Below are positions 50,098-60,936 of a stretch of 64,000 bases of DNA, in pieces. The notes under the pieces were generated by a model. The model was given only the letters and a program-made list of their open reading frames with translations. It was not told where the DNA came from and did no database searches. The position numbers and the translations under genes were made by a program. Numbering within the stretch: the stretch's first letter is position 1; each line of letters begins with the position of its first letter. The stretch comes from Lasiosphaeris hirsuta (taxonomy: Eukaryota; Ascomycota; Sordariomycetes; Sordariales; Lasiosphaeriaceae): positions 2,976,001-3,040,000 of the forward strand of contig JAUKUA010000005.1 in NCBI GenBank assembly GCA_030549175.1, written 5' to 3'.

Positions 50098-51101
50098 TGG
50101 GGTTGTAGAGGTGGGGGGAGATATAAAGATGAGGCATCAATCGTGACGCTCTGTGCATTTTCCTTTTTTCAGGTCATCCGGAGTGTTTGGTCATCGGGGT
50201 CAAAGGGAGTAAATAGCTTGTTTGGTGGTACCTTTTCCATCTCTTATAATCAAGACAGCGTACCCAATACAGTCTCCTACGATTGATCCAGGCTCAGGGA
50301 GGCGGCCCACCATAGCGATGTTCATGGTCGATGTAGGTAGCATTTTGAAGTAGATTTGTTTGCTGAGCTATAATCTCCATTACTGCAGTCATCTTCTACT
50401 ACAAGAGAATGCCGGACATTTTGAACAGTAAAATGAATGTGTAATTTCCAGAGGCTAACCAAGGTAGTCAAACTGCCGAAGTCGATTGTTGTCCCCTGGA
50501 ATTCAAGATTCACTAATAATTGTTAAATAGCAATTCAAGGCCGAGGAGATCAAGACATGGACATGGAAGGGCGAAAATAACAGGCAGTAGCGACCGAGAG
50601 CAAGCTGAAGAGTCACGATGGCATTCGCAAATTCAGGGCATTCAAGACAGCCTGCCAGCATCTTGTGGGGCACTTTGGCACCTCCTAAAGGACCTCGTTG
50701 CCTCGGTTGATGAGGGGAAGCTCATAACCCTAACCCGAAGCACGCTCGCTTGATCAGCTCGTCACGTGAAGCAGCGTCTGCCAATTTTTCAAACGGTTCC
50801 CAGGATGCGGGACAGGCAACGCGACTGCTTTCACAACCTCTCCAGCATCAAATTCCCACCATTACTGCCGCCGGTTCTGGCTTCGGCCTTCACAATCATT
50901 TCTATCTCCTCTTCATACAGCGCAGAAGGGTAGTTAATACATTCCCACCCTCATCAACAGAACGCAACACATTGCCCGTAAAAGACGAAGGAACACACCA
51001 AACGCAGCAACCTTGGCTCTATGGTGTCTTTCTCCCTCTTTCGTCCTTCTCCCTGGCTTGTCTAGGGTGTTTGCGACAACGCGAATACCTTTTTTCACAC
51101 A
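50098..51101. other. Spacer between Rab5 and RING genes
   Basis: About 1 kb holding the Rab5 3' end and the promoter of the RING gene. It includes a telobox-like motif at 50726-50736. No gene is seen. Confidence 0.55.
50726..50736 (+). promoter_or_regulatory. Telobox-like AACCCTAACCC
   Basis: The motif is nearly two units of the telomeric repeat read as CCCTAA. Telobox elements are bound by Myb/TRF- or Rap1-like factors in promoters of translation and ribosome genes in several eukaryotes. Here it lies about 370 bp upstream of the RING gene start. Function is inferred only. Confidence 0.3.
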
Positions 51102-54100
51102 ATGGCGGCGGCGACGACCATCACGGAGGCGCAGGCCGAGCTGATCAAGTGAGTTTTGGGCTCTTGCACCACCGAAGTGTGCCCCACCATCGCTGACATC
51201 CCGTTACAGATCTCTGGTCCAGGACGACATCCCTGCGAAGCTGCGATGTGCTATCTGCAGTAAGTTGGCAATCAACGCCTTCCGCCTACCATGCTGCGAG
51301 CAAGCGATTTGCGAAGACTGCCAGTCGACTTTGCCCGCTTCATGCCCCGTTTGCGAACATTCTCCTCTATCAGCAGACGACTGCAAGCCTCACAAAGCTT
51401 TACGAACTACCATCCGTGTATTTCTACGGACAGAGGAGAAAAAGCGCGAAACTCTACGGGCCAAGGACTCGGCTCCTGTCACCCCTGTCGAGACCAATCC
51501 CATACCAGTATCCGCTCAAGCACCAGTGCCAGCTATCACAGAGTCAACCCCTACAGTTGATAGAGCAGCATCGGCAGAAGAGCCGCCTCCGGAAACAGAG
51601 ACAGGAACGACAAACCCTACAGAGGTTCTCACCGATAGTCAAGAGCCCAGCAAGGAGCCTGACTCCGCTGAAGCTGGTGACCAGGTAAGTCAACCCGCAA
51701 TAATACTACTATTCTAGCTCTAACAATGATCCAAGGAACAGCAAGGCTCCTCCGATGAGCTAGCCGTAGTACCTGCAGCCCCTGATGGCGATGGCGACGA
51801 GGCAGAAAACCCCGAGGCTCAAGAGGAAGAGGCGGGCGACGACAAGTCTGCGAACCTAGCCTTCCCCGGTGGGTTTGGGTTTGACGGTATAAACGGCGCC
51901 GCGGCAAATATGAACTTTGCAGCTGGAGGTTTCGATCAGATGCAAATGATGATGGCAATGCAAAACGGCCTGGCACCCAACGGCTTTGGGAACTTTCCAC
52001 TGATGGGTCCGTACACACGCTCCCCCCTAGTCCCCCCAAACAGTCGGCTAACGCGTGATGCAGGTATGCCAAGCATGAATATGGACCCGATGACGATGCA
52101 GATGTACATGAACGGGGGATTTCAAGGCATGGGCATGAACGGCATGAACATGAATATGGGGATGGGAGGATACAGTGATGAGGCCAATAATAACTGGAAC
52201 GGACAGCAATCATGGAATGTCGGCCAAGATAATTTCAATCATCCAAATGCTGCAGGCATGGGCGCTGGTGATTATGGCTCGTTTAACTCTGGTTTCCAGA
52301 CAGGATACAATCAAGGTAATTATGGCCACCAGAACCAATACAATGACTATCGCCGGAATCAGTACGGTTTCCGCGGTAGAGGCCGCGGCCGAGGCTACGG
52401 CTACGGTTATGGTCGTGGTGGCTACAACCAGGGATACGGCGGCAACGGCAACTACCAGGACCAAAACTTCGCAGGCCAGCAACACCCAGCCGGCATAGAC
52501 GGTCCCGTGCAGAATGGCCAGGGCGGTGAACCGGAACGCGAAGCAGGGTCCAATGTCGACGAGTTTGGCCGCTCACTGCGCGCTGATGCGGATAAGGACG
52601 CAGCCGGTGAAAACGGCCAGGCCGAACGCCCACAAGGAGACGGTGCCGAGAACCCCGATGACCCAAAAGGTGCCGCACACGAGATATCAGCCCGCCCGGC
52701 TACTGATGCAGACAAGGCTGGCTCGTCTCACGGAGGTACCGTGGATGGCGGTGACGGCGTGCAGCAACACGTCGCACCTGATGTTCCTCTGAATGCCCCC
52801 AAAGGTCCCAAGGCAATGATGCGCGGTCTACCTAACACTAGCTTTAAACACCTCCAGGCTCGGGGCTGGGTAGATCATAACAAGCCGCCGACGCCGACGA
52901 CAGGTAGCGCGACGGGATTTCCCAGCCCTGCACCGGACGGCCTGCGTTCGCGGTCGCGGAGTAGTACTCCTCATGGCTCAAAGGGTAGAGAGGCGGACTA
53001 CTACGGAGATAAGAATAAGGATCGTGAGGTGGACCGAGAGCGAGAATACCACTCCCACGGCAGAGATCACCGACACCGAGACCGCGAGCGCGATCGGGAG
53101 AGAGATAGAGACCGAGATAGGGACCGCCATGAGCGGTCCCGGTCGCCTTCTTCACGGAGTAGAAGCCGCAGCCACGAGCGTAATAAGGAGTCTTCACACC
53201 GGCGCTGGCGACAGCGCTCACACTCCCCCACAGATGCGGAGAGCGATGACGAGCACCGCCACCGGCGACATCGCAGAAAGCACTCACATACGGACGAGAA
53301 AGACCCCAAGGCCCGCTCCCGCGAAGAGGAGGTGCCCCTAGAGGAGCGGTCTAGATCAGCATCACCCGATGAGTCCCGAAAATCGGGACACCGGAGTAGT
53401 CGTAAAGAAAAGGACCGTGATGGAGACAAGCGACGCGAGCGGAGCGACAAGGACCGCAAATCGAGCCACCGCTCCCATCGTGAACGGGACTACGAGCGGT
53501 CTGAAAGAGACCGCGACAGAGACAAGGACCGTGAACGTGACCGAGATCGTGACAGGGACCGGGACAGAGACAGAGACCGTGATCGGGACAGGGACAGAGG
53601 CACCCGCAAGCGGACTAGCGGCAGCAAGCGCGACCGCGAGCGCAGTGATCGGGATAAAGAACGAGACCACCGCCATCGCAGCGGCAAGAACGAATCTTCA
53701 ACACCCATCGACGGCGGTCCTGACAAGGACCCATTCAACCCGCCCGCTGGCCCCAAGTCGTCAAGCACAAGTACCCGCGGCCTCGTTGGCCTAGAAATCA
53801 GAGGCGCCGGCGCGAGACCAGCTAGCGGCGTGGCAGACGCTAGCAGACGCTCCTCGCTCGCATCCATCAAGACACCTGTGACGGCGGGCGGTCCCACCGT
53901 AGGTGCGATTGACCCGCACGCAGCGGAGCGTGAGGCGCGTGACCGCGAACGACTTCTCAAGGAGACACGCCGCATGGCCAATCTAGCAAGTCTTGCAGGC
54001 TCAAAGCGTAGCAGAGGTGGGGGAGCGGCAGGCGTGGAGGAGGAGGATGCGGGGCGGAGAAGTAGTCGGAGGAAGGGACGACGGGGAGAGGTGGTGGCAG

Positions 54101-54180
54101 TGAGCGAGGACCGAGAGGATCGCGAGGAAAGGATGAAACGGCTAGAGGCGGAGAGGGAGCAGGCAAGGTATGCCGATTAG
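51102..54180 (+). CDS. RING-finger protein with RGG and RS/RD-rich domains (RBBP6-like RING)
   Basis: Exons 51102-51148, 51210-51684 and 51742-54180, about 986 aa. The N-terminus holds a compact Cys-only RING-like finger at residues 29-64 (CAIC, CC, CEDC, CPVC), similar to the RBBP6/Mpe1 finger, but I see no N-terminal ubiquitin-like DWNN domain and no zinc knuckle. Then come an acidic Pro/Glu linker, a Met/Asn/Gly-rich section, an RGG-like block (FRGRGRGRGYGYGYGRGG) and a very long Arg-rich tail of RS, RD and RE dipeptides from about residue 410. This architecture suggests a ubiquitin ligase acting on mRNA processing in nuclear speckles (inference). A frame-preserving 57-bp intron, 52007-52063, may be spliced out. 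The second intron has tandem acceptors six bases apart. Confidence 0.85.
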
Positions 54181-55338
54181 GGCTTAAGAAAGCCCAGACG
54201 AGTCTACGGAAGAACCTTAACGGATGCGCATGCTAGAGAGAGAATGGGAGCAGGCCGCAGGAGAAGAGCGAGGAGGCAGCAGCAAATAGCAGCAACGAAT
54301 AAGCACAGAGGAACTTGGTGGGTGTCCTGAGTCTCTCTGCTCGACTCAACTCTACACATGGCCCGTTTGGTTGTGTTATCAATTGTTGTTGTATTGTATG
54401 TACACTAGAACGGGGGGTAGCGGGGGTTGATATGGAGAGCATCAAATCCAAACTCATCCCTACCTACCAAACAAGCGATATACAGACTGGCCGATGATCT
54501 GGCTTCGCTGCAGTCTTGCTACTAGTGCGGTTTCCATCGGCGAGGTGTGCCTGACTGCAGCTTACCTTCTATAGTTACAGGTGCATCCATCTTGCATGTC
54601 TTGCCGACACATACCTAGGCACAGGTCAAGAATTAAGGCCCTGGCTTGGACTCTGTCGTGCTCGGCACGACAGATGCTATCTTGGCAAGTTTGCGTTTTT
54701 ACTCGCTGGTTTTGGCCTTTGTGTCTTGTTGTGGCTATTGAGACGTACAAGTGTATTATGCATGCATCAATGGTTAGCCTAAGAAGGTGAGGGGCCATCA
54801 ACAACCTAAGTGGGCTCGAGGGTTTCGAGGGTCTCACGGTCCAACAATGATAGCCATCGAAGGGAGCGCTATCGACCTGTAGTTATGCGCCGAACGAGGC
54901 CACTGGCTGGAATAAGCACCACGAGGACCCCGTGACGGCATCTTGTGCATTGAGGGGCAAGAGGCAGGGGCATTGATTGCACTGATTAGAGGGAAGGCGG
55001 GGGTTCCCCTCATCGCCCTTGCCTGCTAATCTGCCAATCTCTGGTGGCATGTCATGACTGCATAGTTAGCCATACCGTCCTTACGTATGTGTGGTGTCTG
55101 TACCACCTACGGATTGTACCGCGGGCGGGCAGCCACAGCCCCTCAATGTTGGCGAACCTTGGCCGAGCTCGAGCCGGCTTTGTCTGATCCCATCCATGCC
55201 AACGATCCCTTCCTTCCCATATCCCTATCCCATATCCCATATCTTAAAACTTCGATACACTTGCACTTTTTCGCGTTCCGTAGCCAGCAGAGACAGCAAT
55301 AAAAGATCAAACATCTATGTAGCCCCCCTTTCGCAACG
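54181..55338. other. Spacer between RING and septin-like genes
   Basis: About 1.16 kb with no supported gene. It should hold the 3' end of the RING gene and the promoter of the next gene; CCCATATCCCTATCCCATATCCCATATC pyrimidine-rich repeats lie about 120 bp before the start codon. Confidence 0.55.
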
Positions 55339-57707
55339 ATGCGACCAGTGCCGGGCGACGACGCCTTCGGGCGCTCTCGCGCTGCCGATAACGAGGCGCC
55401 CTCGCTGTTTGGCCTATCTGCGGCACCACAGATGACCTACTTCTTCGCCGACGAGTCGTCCGCGGGCCCAGCATCGCAGCCGCCGCCGACGGCAGCAGCT
55501 TTACACCGCCCCAAAGAGAGCAACACGCCGAATCCCAGCAACGCGTGCAGCGGTAGGAGAAACCCCGCCGACCCTGCCGACTCGCCGTCGCGGGGTGTTC
55601 CTCGCGGCTTATCCGGCTTATCACACCACCACCTATTCCACCACGATCTGGCCACGTCCAGCACGGCAACGCCCTCGAGTCCCGCGAGCAGCGGCAGCTC
55701 AAGCTCTAGCTCGCGCGGCCTCGTCGTAGTCGACCCAACATCACGACAGCGGCCCCGGGCCCCCGCTTCTCCATCCCATCCCGCCTCCCCACCCCTCAAC
55801 CCCACGATGACCTCACCCCTCGACGGGCCCTCGGGCCCCGCCTCTTCTATAGCCCTTAGCAGCATGTCGTCGCGGCGGGGCTCATTCGCCGGCTCTCTCT
55901 CGGAGCTCGGCGGTGGTAGCCACGCACCGAGTCTGTATAGCAGCCATGCGGTCGCCGACGACGAGGACAACGACGCAGAACAGCCATTCCACCACGACGA
56001 GGGCGAGGCCTCGGCCGAAGGCAGCATGATGGACAGCGGATCTGCACCGCAGCTGATCATGCCGAGCATCAAGATGCCGAGCCGGCGGCCATTCACCGAC
56101 GCTGGCAAAGCAATGGGCCGGCTCAAGGTGTTGGTGGCGGGCGACAGCGGCGTCGGTAAGACGAGCTTGGTCAAGGCAATCGTCCAGGCGTGCGAACATA
56201 TTGTCCATGTCGACCCCATCACACCGGGGGCGGGAATGAAAAAGAGGGGGAGGAGGGGAGGTACGAGTCAGATCACGGAGATCTACGCGAGCACTAAGCC
56301 GTACCCGGAATGGTGGTCGGAGGTTGACGACTTCAAGGTATTACGGCGCAGGAAGAGTCTAGGCGACGCGGTGCTGGATCGAAATATTTGCTTTGTTGAT
56401 ACCCCGGGCTATGGGAGTGGTTCATCCGTGAGTCTCCCCTCCTATTGTTGGCTGCGGGTTGGATCTGTGCTGACCAGCTCATGAATGCAGTCTATGGATA
56501 CGGTGACGCCTGTAAAGGAATATGTCGAAGGCCATCTTAGACGAATGAGCTCCAACTCCCTTCCCGACGGGGATATGCTGAATTTGATTGGTGGTGATGG
56601 CGGCGTGCAGGTGGATGTGGTGTTTTATATGGTTTCGAACCGTGAGTTCAGAGCATCCCGATACTTGTTTGCCGCAGGTTTTGCTAACGCAATGCAGGAC
56701 TCCGACCAGTTGACGTGCAATATCTACGGCAACTTGCCCCCTTGACCAACATTATTATCCTCCTCGCCCAATCTGATCTCATGTCGCCGGAGCAGATCTC
56801 AGCGAGCCGGGAGCAGATCCACAGCCAGCTGAAGGAGGCGTCTATCCGCCTCTTCTCCTTCTCAGCTGGCCCGGTCTCGTCGACTTCCTCTGACCCCCTG
56901 AAACAAGGCCTCTACGCTATATCAAGCGCTACAGGTTCAGACCACGAGACTATGGACGCCAGCCTGCTCATGAGCCCAGACTACGTCCAACCTCTCATCT
57001 CAACCGACCTCACTACCCTTGTCCAACACGTCTTCAGCCAGGAAGGCGCCTCCTGGCTCCGCCACTCAGCCGCCCGGAAATACGTTCAGTGGCGCCGCTC
57101 CGACACAGCTGTCTCCAAGCATATGTCGCTCTACAACCCCTTACACATCTCAGGCTACGGCCCCGGCGGCACCTCCCCATCACCCCCTCTCCGCCACCAC
57201 GCGGACCAGGTCCTCACCCCGCCAATGGGTTCCACCTCATCCTACGCACTCGCTCGCATCACAGATCACACGCAGCGCGAGGAGCGTCTCGCCCAGGTCC
57301 GCCTCGCCAACTGGGCCACCGACCTGCAGAAGAGTATCGCCAACGAACGCGCCCAGTATGCCGCCCTAGTCCGCGGCGAGCGCGCCGTCTGGCTGACGGA
57401 GAAGCTTAACGAGTGCATCCACGACGGCACGCTGGTGCCCGTGTCGTCAACGAGAACGAGCCGGACAACAGGTCAGCGGGCCGAGTATCTCCGGCAGTTC
57501 CGGCGGCAGGAGCAGCAGGGCAAAGATAGGCAACATGAGGATCCGCTCGGGCTGCTGGAGGTTGCCGCCGACCTGAGGTACAAGGGCCTTGTGGCGCTCG
57601 AGGTACTGGGCAGTTTGGGGGTACTAGGTGGACTGGTGGTGTGGGTGTCGAAACATTATCTGCAGGTGCAGGCGTATGAGTTTTGGGAGAAGGCTTGGGG
57701 GAGGTGA
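55339..57707 (+). CDS. Septin-like P-loop GTPase with C-terminal membrane segment
   Basis: Three exons, 55339-56427, 56491-56641 and 56698-57707, about 749 aa. A disordered Ser/Pro/Ala-rich N-terminus of about 250 residues precedes a septin-type G domain: VLVAGDSGVGKTSLV (G1, near 263), CFVDTPGYGSGSS (G3, near 353) and ILLAQSD (G4, where septins usually have AKAD). A coiled region (EERLAQVRLANWATDLQK) and a C-terminal hydrophobic segment (ALEVLGSLGVLGGLVVW) follow. The degenerate G4 may weaken guanine specificity. The predicted transmembrane tail would tether it to a membrane, unlike core septins, which bind through a polybasic patch. It probably belongs to a Pezizomycotina septin-related group. 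The cellular role is unknown. Confidence 0.85.
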
Positions 57708-57999
57708 GGGGAGGATCCAAGTAGGTATGGGGGTATGAAGAGGTCACCTTGGATGTACTGCGTGATAGCAGTGTTGTGAGAGGACACTTGGTACATGATA
57801 TATGTATTTATTTGTTGTTCTGTGTGGTAGAGAAACCAGCTTCTATGTAAGTAGATACGGGCAAGCAATACTCATATCAGTCAGTTAGGATGGAATGGGA
57901 TACAATCTACTCGTCTAGTTTATTTTTGTGTGGAATTACTATGAGTGCCAATGGTGGCTGTGAGTGAGTGAGTCTATATCTGTCATTGCCTGCCGCTCA

Positions 58000-59175
58000 T
58001 CACTCCCCAAATAACCTGAAGACCTCGACGGCATTTCCCCCCATGACCCCCTCAGCGCCCGGCGTCCCGGCGCCAAACGCCCCCTCCACCGCCAGGCTGT
58101 TCAGCTCAACACTTTCCCACACGCCATCCTCCCCCTCGCCTCCCCCCACAGGCGGAAAGAAGGGGTGATCTGTCCCAAACATGACTCTCCCGGCCCCGCC
58201 CTCCCCGGCCGCCTGCACCGCCGCCTTCAGCCCAACGTTAGAATAGATCACCGCGTCGAGGTACACTTGCTCCCGCAGCACCTCCCACACCGTCCGGCGG
58301 GGCGGCGACGCCGTCTTGCCCAGCACCGCGAGGTGGCCGTCGTGCACGATGCAGCTCTCGATGCGGCCCGCGAGGAAGGGCAGGCAGCCGCCGCTGTGGG
58401 CGAGGAGCATCCTCAAGGAGGGCACGGCGTCGAAGACACCGGCGAGGTACATGCGGGTGACGGCGATGGTGGTTTCGACTGGGAAGCCGATGGCGAGGGG
58501 GAGCACGTGGCCGTAGGCGCCGGCCGCGGCGAGCGGGCCGAAGACGGCGTTAGGTAGGCCGTAGTGTGGGTGTAGGAAGATGGGGAGGGAGGCGGTCGCG
58601 AGGGCGCGGAGGATGGGAAGGAGGAGCGGGTCGTCGAGCCCGGAGCCTAGGCCCGAGGTGCCCAGGATTACGCCGCGGCAGTAGGGCAGGGCGGCGGCGT
58701 GGGCGATGGAGGAGAGGATCGCTTCTTGCGGGGCCGTGAGGGGCAGAGCGGCGAAGAAGTACAGCCGGCCTGGGTGCGCGGCGCACATGGAGGAGAAGGA
58801 GGTGTTGATGGAGGTGGCCGTGGGGCCTGCGGTCGCGGGCGGGAGGAAGTCGAGCCAGGGGTTGGCGAGGGAGACGATGGAGATGTCGATGCCGTGGGTG
58901 TCCATGAAGTGAAGCTTCTGAGAGAGGCTGGCAAAGTGCCGGGTCAGGGGCCGGCCTGGGAGGACCGAGGGGGTGGCGGCGGGACCCGATGAGAGGGCCA
59001 CATTGAGAGCCGGAACCTCGGCGTCGAGGAGAATTAGGCGGGGGTCCGTGGCCCCGGGGAAGCTCCGCACCAGGGGGATGGTCAAGCGGGACTCGAGGAT
59101 TCGGATGTACTCGGGGGGGTACATATGCGTGTGCACGTCGACCACCTTGGCCTTGCTTGCCCGAGGTTGCGCCAT
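58000..59175 (-). CDS. Uracil-5-carboxylate (isoorotate) decarboxylase, amidohydrolase-2 family
   Basis: Single exon, 391 aa, starting at ATG 59175. Zinc-binding and catalytic motifs of the ACMSD/amidohydrolase-2 family are present: VVDVHTHMYPP (H15, H17), FLHPHYGLPN, MLLAHSGGCLPFLAGR and FGTDHPFFPP with the catalytic aspartate. Family-wide landmarks such as KLHFMDTHGIDISIVSLANPW and YCRGVILGTSGLG match fungal isoorotate decarboxylase closely, from memory of that family. The enzyme removes CO2 from 5-carboxyuracil to give uracil. The adjacent, divergent gene encodes thymine-7-hydroxylase, which makes 5-carboxyuracil, so context strongly supports the assignment over other ACMSD-like decarboxylases. 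Cytosolic, with no signal peptide. Ala/Gly-rich insertions make it slightly longer than relatives. Confidence 0.93.
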   Translation of the reverse strand: MAQPRASKAKVVDVHTHMYPPEYIRILESRLTIPLVRSFPGATDPRLILLDAEVPALNVALSSGPAATPSVLPGRPLTRHFASLSQKLHFMDTHGIDISIVSLANPWLDFLPPATAGPTATSINTSFSSMCAAHPGRLYFFAALPLTAPQEAILSSIAHAAALPYCRGVILGTSGLGSGLDDPLLLPILRALATASLPIFLHPHYGLPNAVFGPLAAAGAYGHVLPLAIGFPVETTIAVTRMYLAGVFDAVPSLRMLLAHSGGCLPFLAGRIESCIVHDGHLAVLGKTASPPRRTVWEVLREQVYLDAVIYSNVGLKAAVQAAGEGGAGRVMFGTDHPFFPPVGGGEGEDGVWESVELNSLAVEGAFGAGTPGAEGVMGGNAVEVFRLFGE

Positions 59176-59412
59176 GGTACTGTGTCCGAGTATTCGGTTC
59201 TTTGGCCTTGAGCGGTGAACGGAACGGAAAGACCACTTGGTTGTCTGATGTTTGGCTTGAAGCTGTGGGCTATGCCCGTTGTCGTGGTGTAGGTGGTGTG
59301 CATGTAGGTACGTACCTCCCTAAAGGGTCAAAGGGTGTATTAGACCAACAAGCTGCAAGCCCCCAAGCCAAGCCAGGCGATCACCCCGCCCCCCGCACAC
59401 CTGGTTTAACTA

Positions 59413-59454
59413 CTATCGTCGGCGGGCTTATCTGGGCTTGCGCTTCGTCTTATC
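59413..59454 (-). promoter_or_regulatory. Cluster of three GATA-factor (HGATAR) motifs
   Basis: CTATCG at 59413-59418, CTTATC at 59427-59432 and CTTATC at 59449-59454 read on the minus strand as CGATAG, GATAAG (preceded by A... in context AGATAAG) and GATAAG. A further CTATCG lies at 59561-59566. AreA/NIT2 typically needs two or more such sites within about 30 bp. This suggests nitrogen-responsive control of thymine use, as inference only. Confidence 0.45.
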
Positions 59455-59515
59455 GGGTCGCACCGCGGCGGATGGGCGCACAATACCACGAACTCGGCGT
59501 CGGTACAATCTCGTA

Positions 59516-59550
59516 AAACCAAGTGGTGGTTCCGATCATCCACTTGGTTT
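59516..59550. promoter_or_regulatory. Perfect 11-bp inverted repeat, possible operator
   Basis: AAACCAAGTGG at 59516-59526 is repeated in inversion as CCACTTGGTTT at 59540-59550, with a 13-nt spacer. It sits in the shared promoter, about 270 bp upstream of the hydroxylase ATG and 340 bp upstream of the decarboxylase ATG. A dimeric regulator could bind it and control both genes. A transcript hairpin is the alternative. Confidence 0.5.
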
Positions 59551-59817
59551 CGGCAGCAGGCTATCGGAGTCCATCAACCAAGAGCACTTGCCAATACGGG
59601 CATCGCTCTCTTTGCCTTGTCAGACAGTGAGGAAGCGACCAATATATGCAGCCGTCCTGGTCTCACTGAATACACGGAGCTGCGAACAGAGACGAGCTTC
59701 CCGGCCTGCCTCGTCCCCTATTTGAGCACCCCTGTCTACCACATTGAATGAGCGATTGACCTTCCCTGCACCACTTACACCCGAGAGTCGAAAAGGAACA
59801 ACCGAATAACGTTCAAC

Positions 59818-60936
59818 ATGGAGAAAGCAGCGGTGCAAGGGGATGGCCTCCTCATTCCGGTACGAGTTCTCCATGATACCCGGTAGCTGTTCCAACCGGG
59901 CCTGACTGTTAGCCAGTTGATAGACTTCTCCAAATTTCTAAACGGGGATGAGACCCAGAAGCTGGAGACGGCCAAGGCAATCCTCAAGGGCTTCCAGACG
60001 GCCGGCTTCATCTACCTCAAGAACATCCCTATCACAACCGAGACACGCAGCCATGTGTTCAACAGCTCGGCCAGGCTGTTCGAGCTGCCGATAAACACCA
60101 AGCTGTCCCATGCATGGACTACACCCCAGGCCAACCGGGGCTACTCAGCACCGGGGCGCGAGAAGGTGTCGTTGCTGACCGATAGCAGCGAAGTCGAGAA
60201 GGTTCGAACAGCGGCCCCCGACATCAAGGAGAGCTTTGAAATTGGGCGCGAAGGAGAGCCCGGCCACCCTAACCACTGGCCAGTAGAGGAGGGCGAGCTG
60301 GTGGGATTCAAGGCCACCATGTCTGACTTCTTCGACCAGTGCAAGGCGCTGCACGTCGACGTCATGCGCGCCATTGCCGTTGGGATGGGGCTCGAGCCGG
60401 GCTTCTTTGACGGCTTCGTCGACGTGGGCGACAACACTCTGAGGCTGCTTCACTACCCGGCCGTGAACAGGGAGGTCTTCAAGATCAACCCGGGCCAGGT
60501 TCGCGCGGGCGAGCATTCCGACTACGGATCTATCACACTGCTGTTCCAAGACAGCCGTGGCGGGCTGCAGGTGAAGAGCCCCAACGGACAGTTTATCGAC
60601 GCGACGCCAATCGAGGGTACGTGTGTCGTCAACGCCGGAGATCTGTTGGCGCGGTGGAGCAACGACACGATCAAGAGCACGATCCACCGGGTGGTGGAGC
60701 CACCCCAGGGCGATGTGGATGTGCACCCGCCAAGATACAGCATTGCGTGAGTGGAGTTGGGTCCCTTGGCGAACAACGAACTGCGATGGCTAACCTGCTG
60801 CAGCTACTTTTGCAACCCAAATTTCAAGGACTACATCGAGGCGCTGCCGGGGACATATGCCACCGAGGCGGAAAAGAAGTATGATGGCATAAGCAGCGGC
60901 GATTACCTAGTGCAGAGACTGACGGCAACATATTGA
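59818..60936 (+). CDS. Thymine-7-hydroxylase (thymine dioxygenase), 2-oxoglutarate/Fe(II)
   Basis: Three exons, 59818-59859, 59917-60746 and 60804-60936, 334 aa. Motifs are those of fungal thymine dioxygenase: LIDFSKFL and GFQTAGFIYLKN at the N-terminus, RGYSAPGREK, LRLLHYPA, then the Fe(II) triad in GEHSDYGSITLLFQD (H214, D216) and STIHRVV (H271), and the 2-oxoglutarate arginine in PRYSIAYFCNPN (R287). Length agrees with the Neurospora enzyme. It oxidises the thymine methyl group in three successive steps to 5-carboxyuracil, using O2 and 2-oxoglutarate. Its product is the substrate of the decarboxylase encoded head to head next to it. Isopenicillin N synthase-like enzymes share the fold, but the specific motifs favour thymine hydroxylase. 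Confidence 0.95.

Larger units (their letters stand above)
59176..59817. promoter_or_regulatory. Shared divergent promoter of the thymine-salvage pair
   Basis: This 642-bp spacer separates the two start codons and must hold both promoters. It contains four HGATAR-type motifs and a perfect 11-bp inverted repeat, listed separately. No other coding sequence is seen. Confidence 0.8.
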
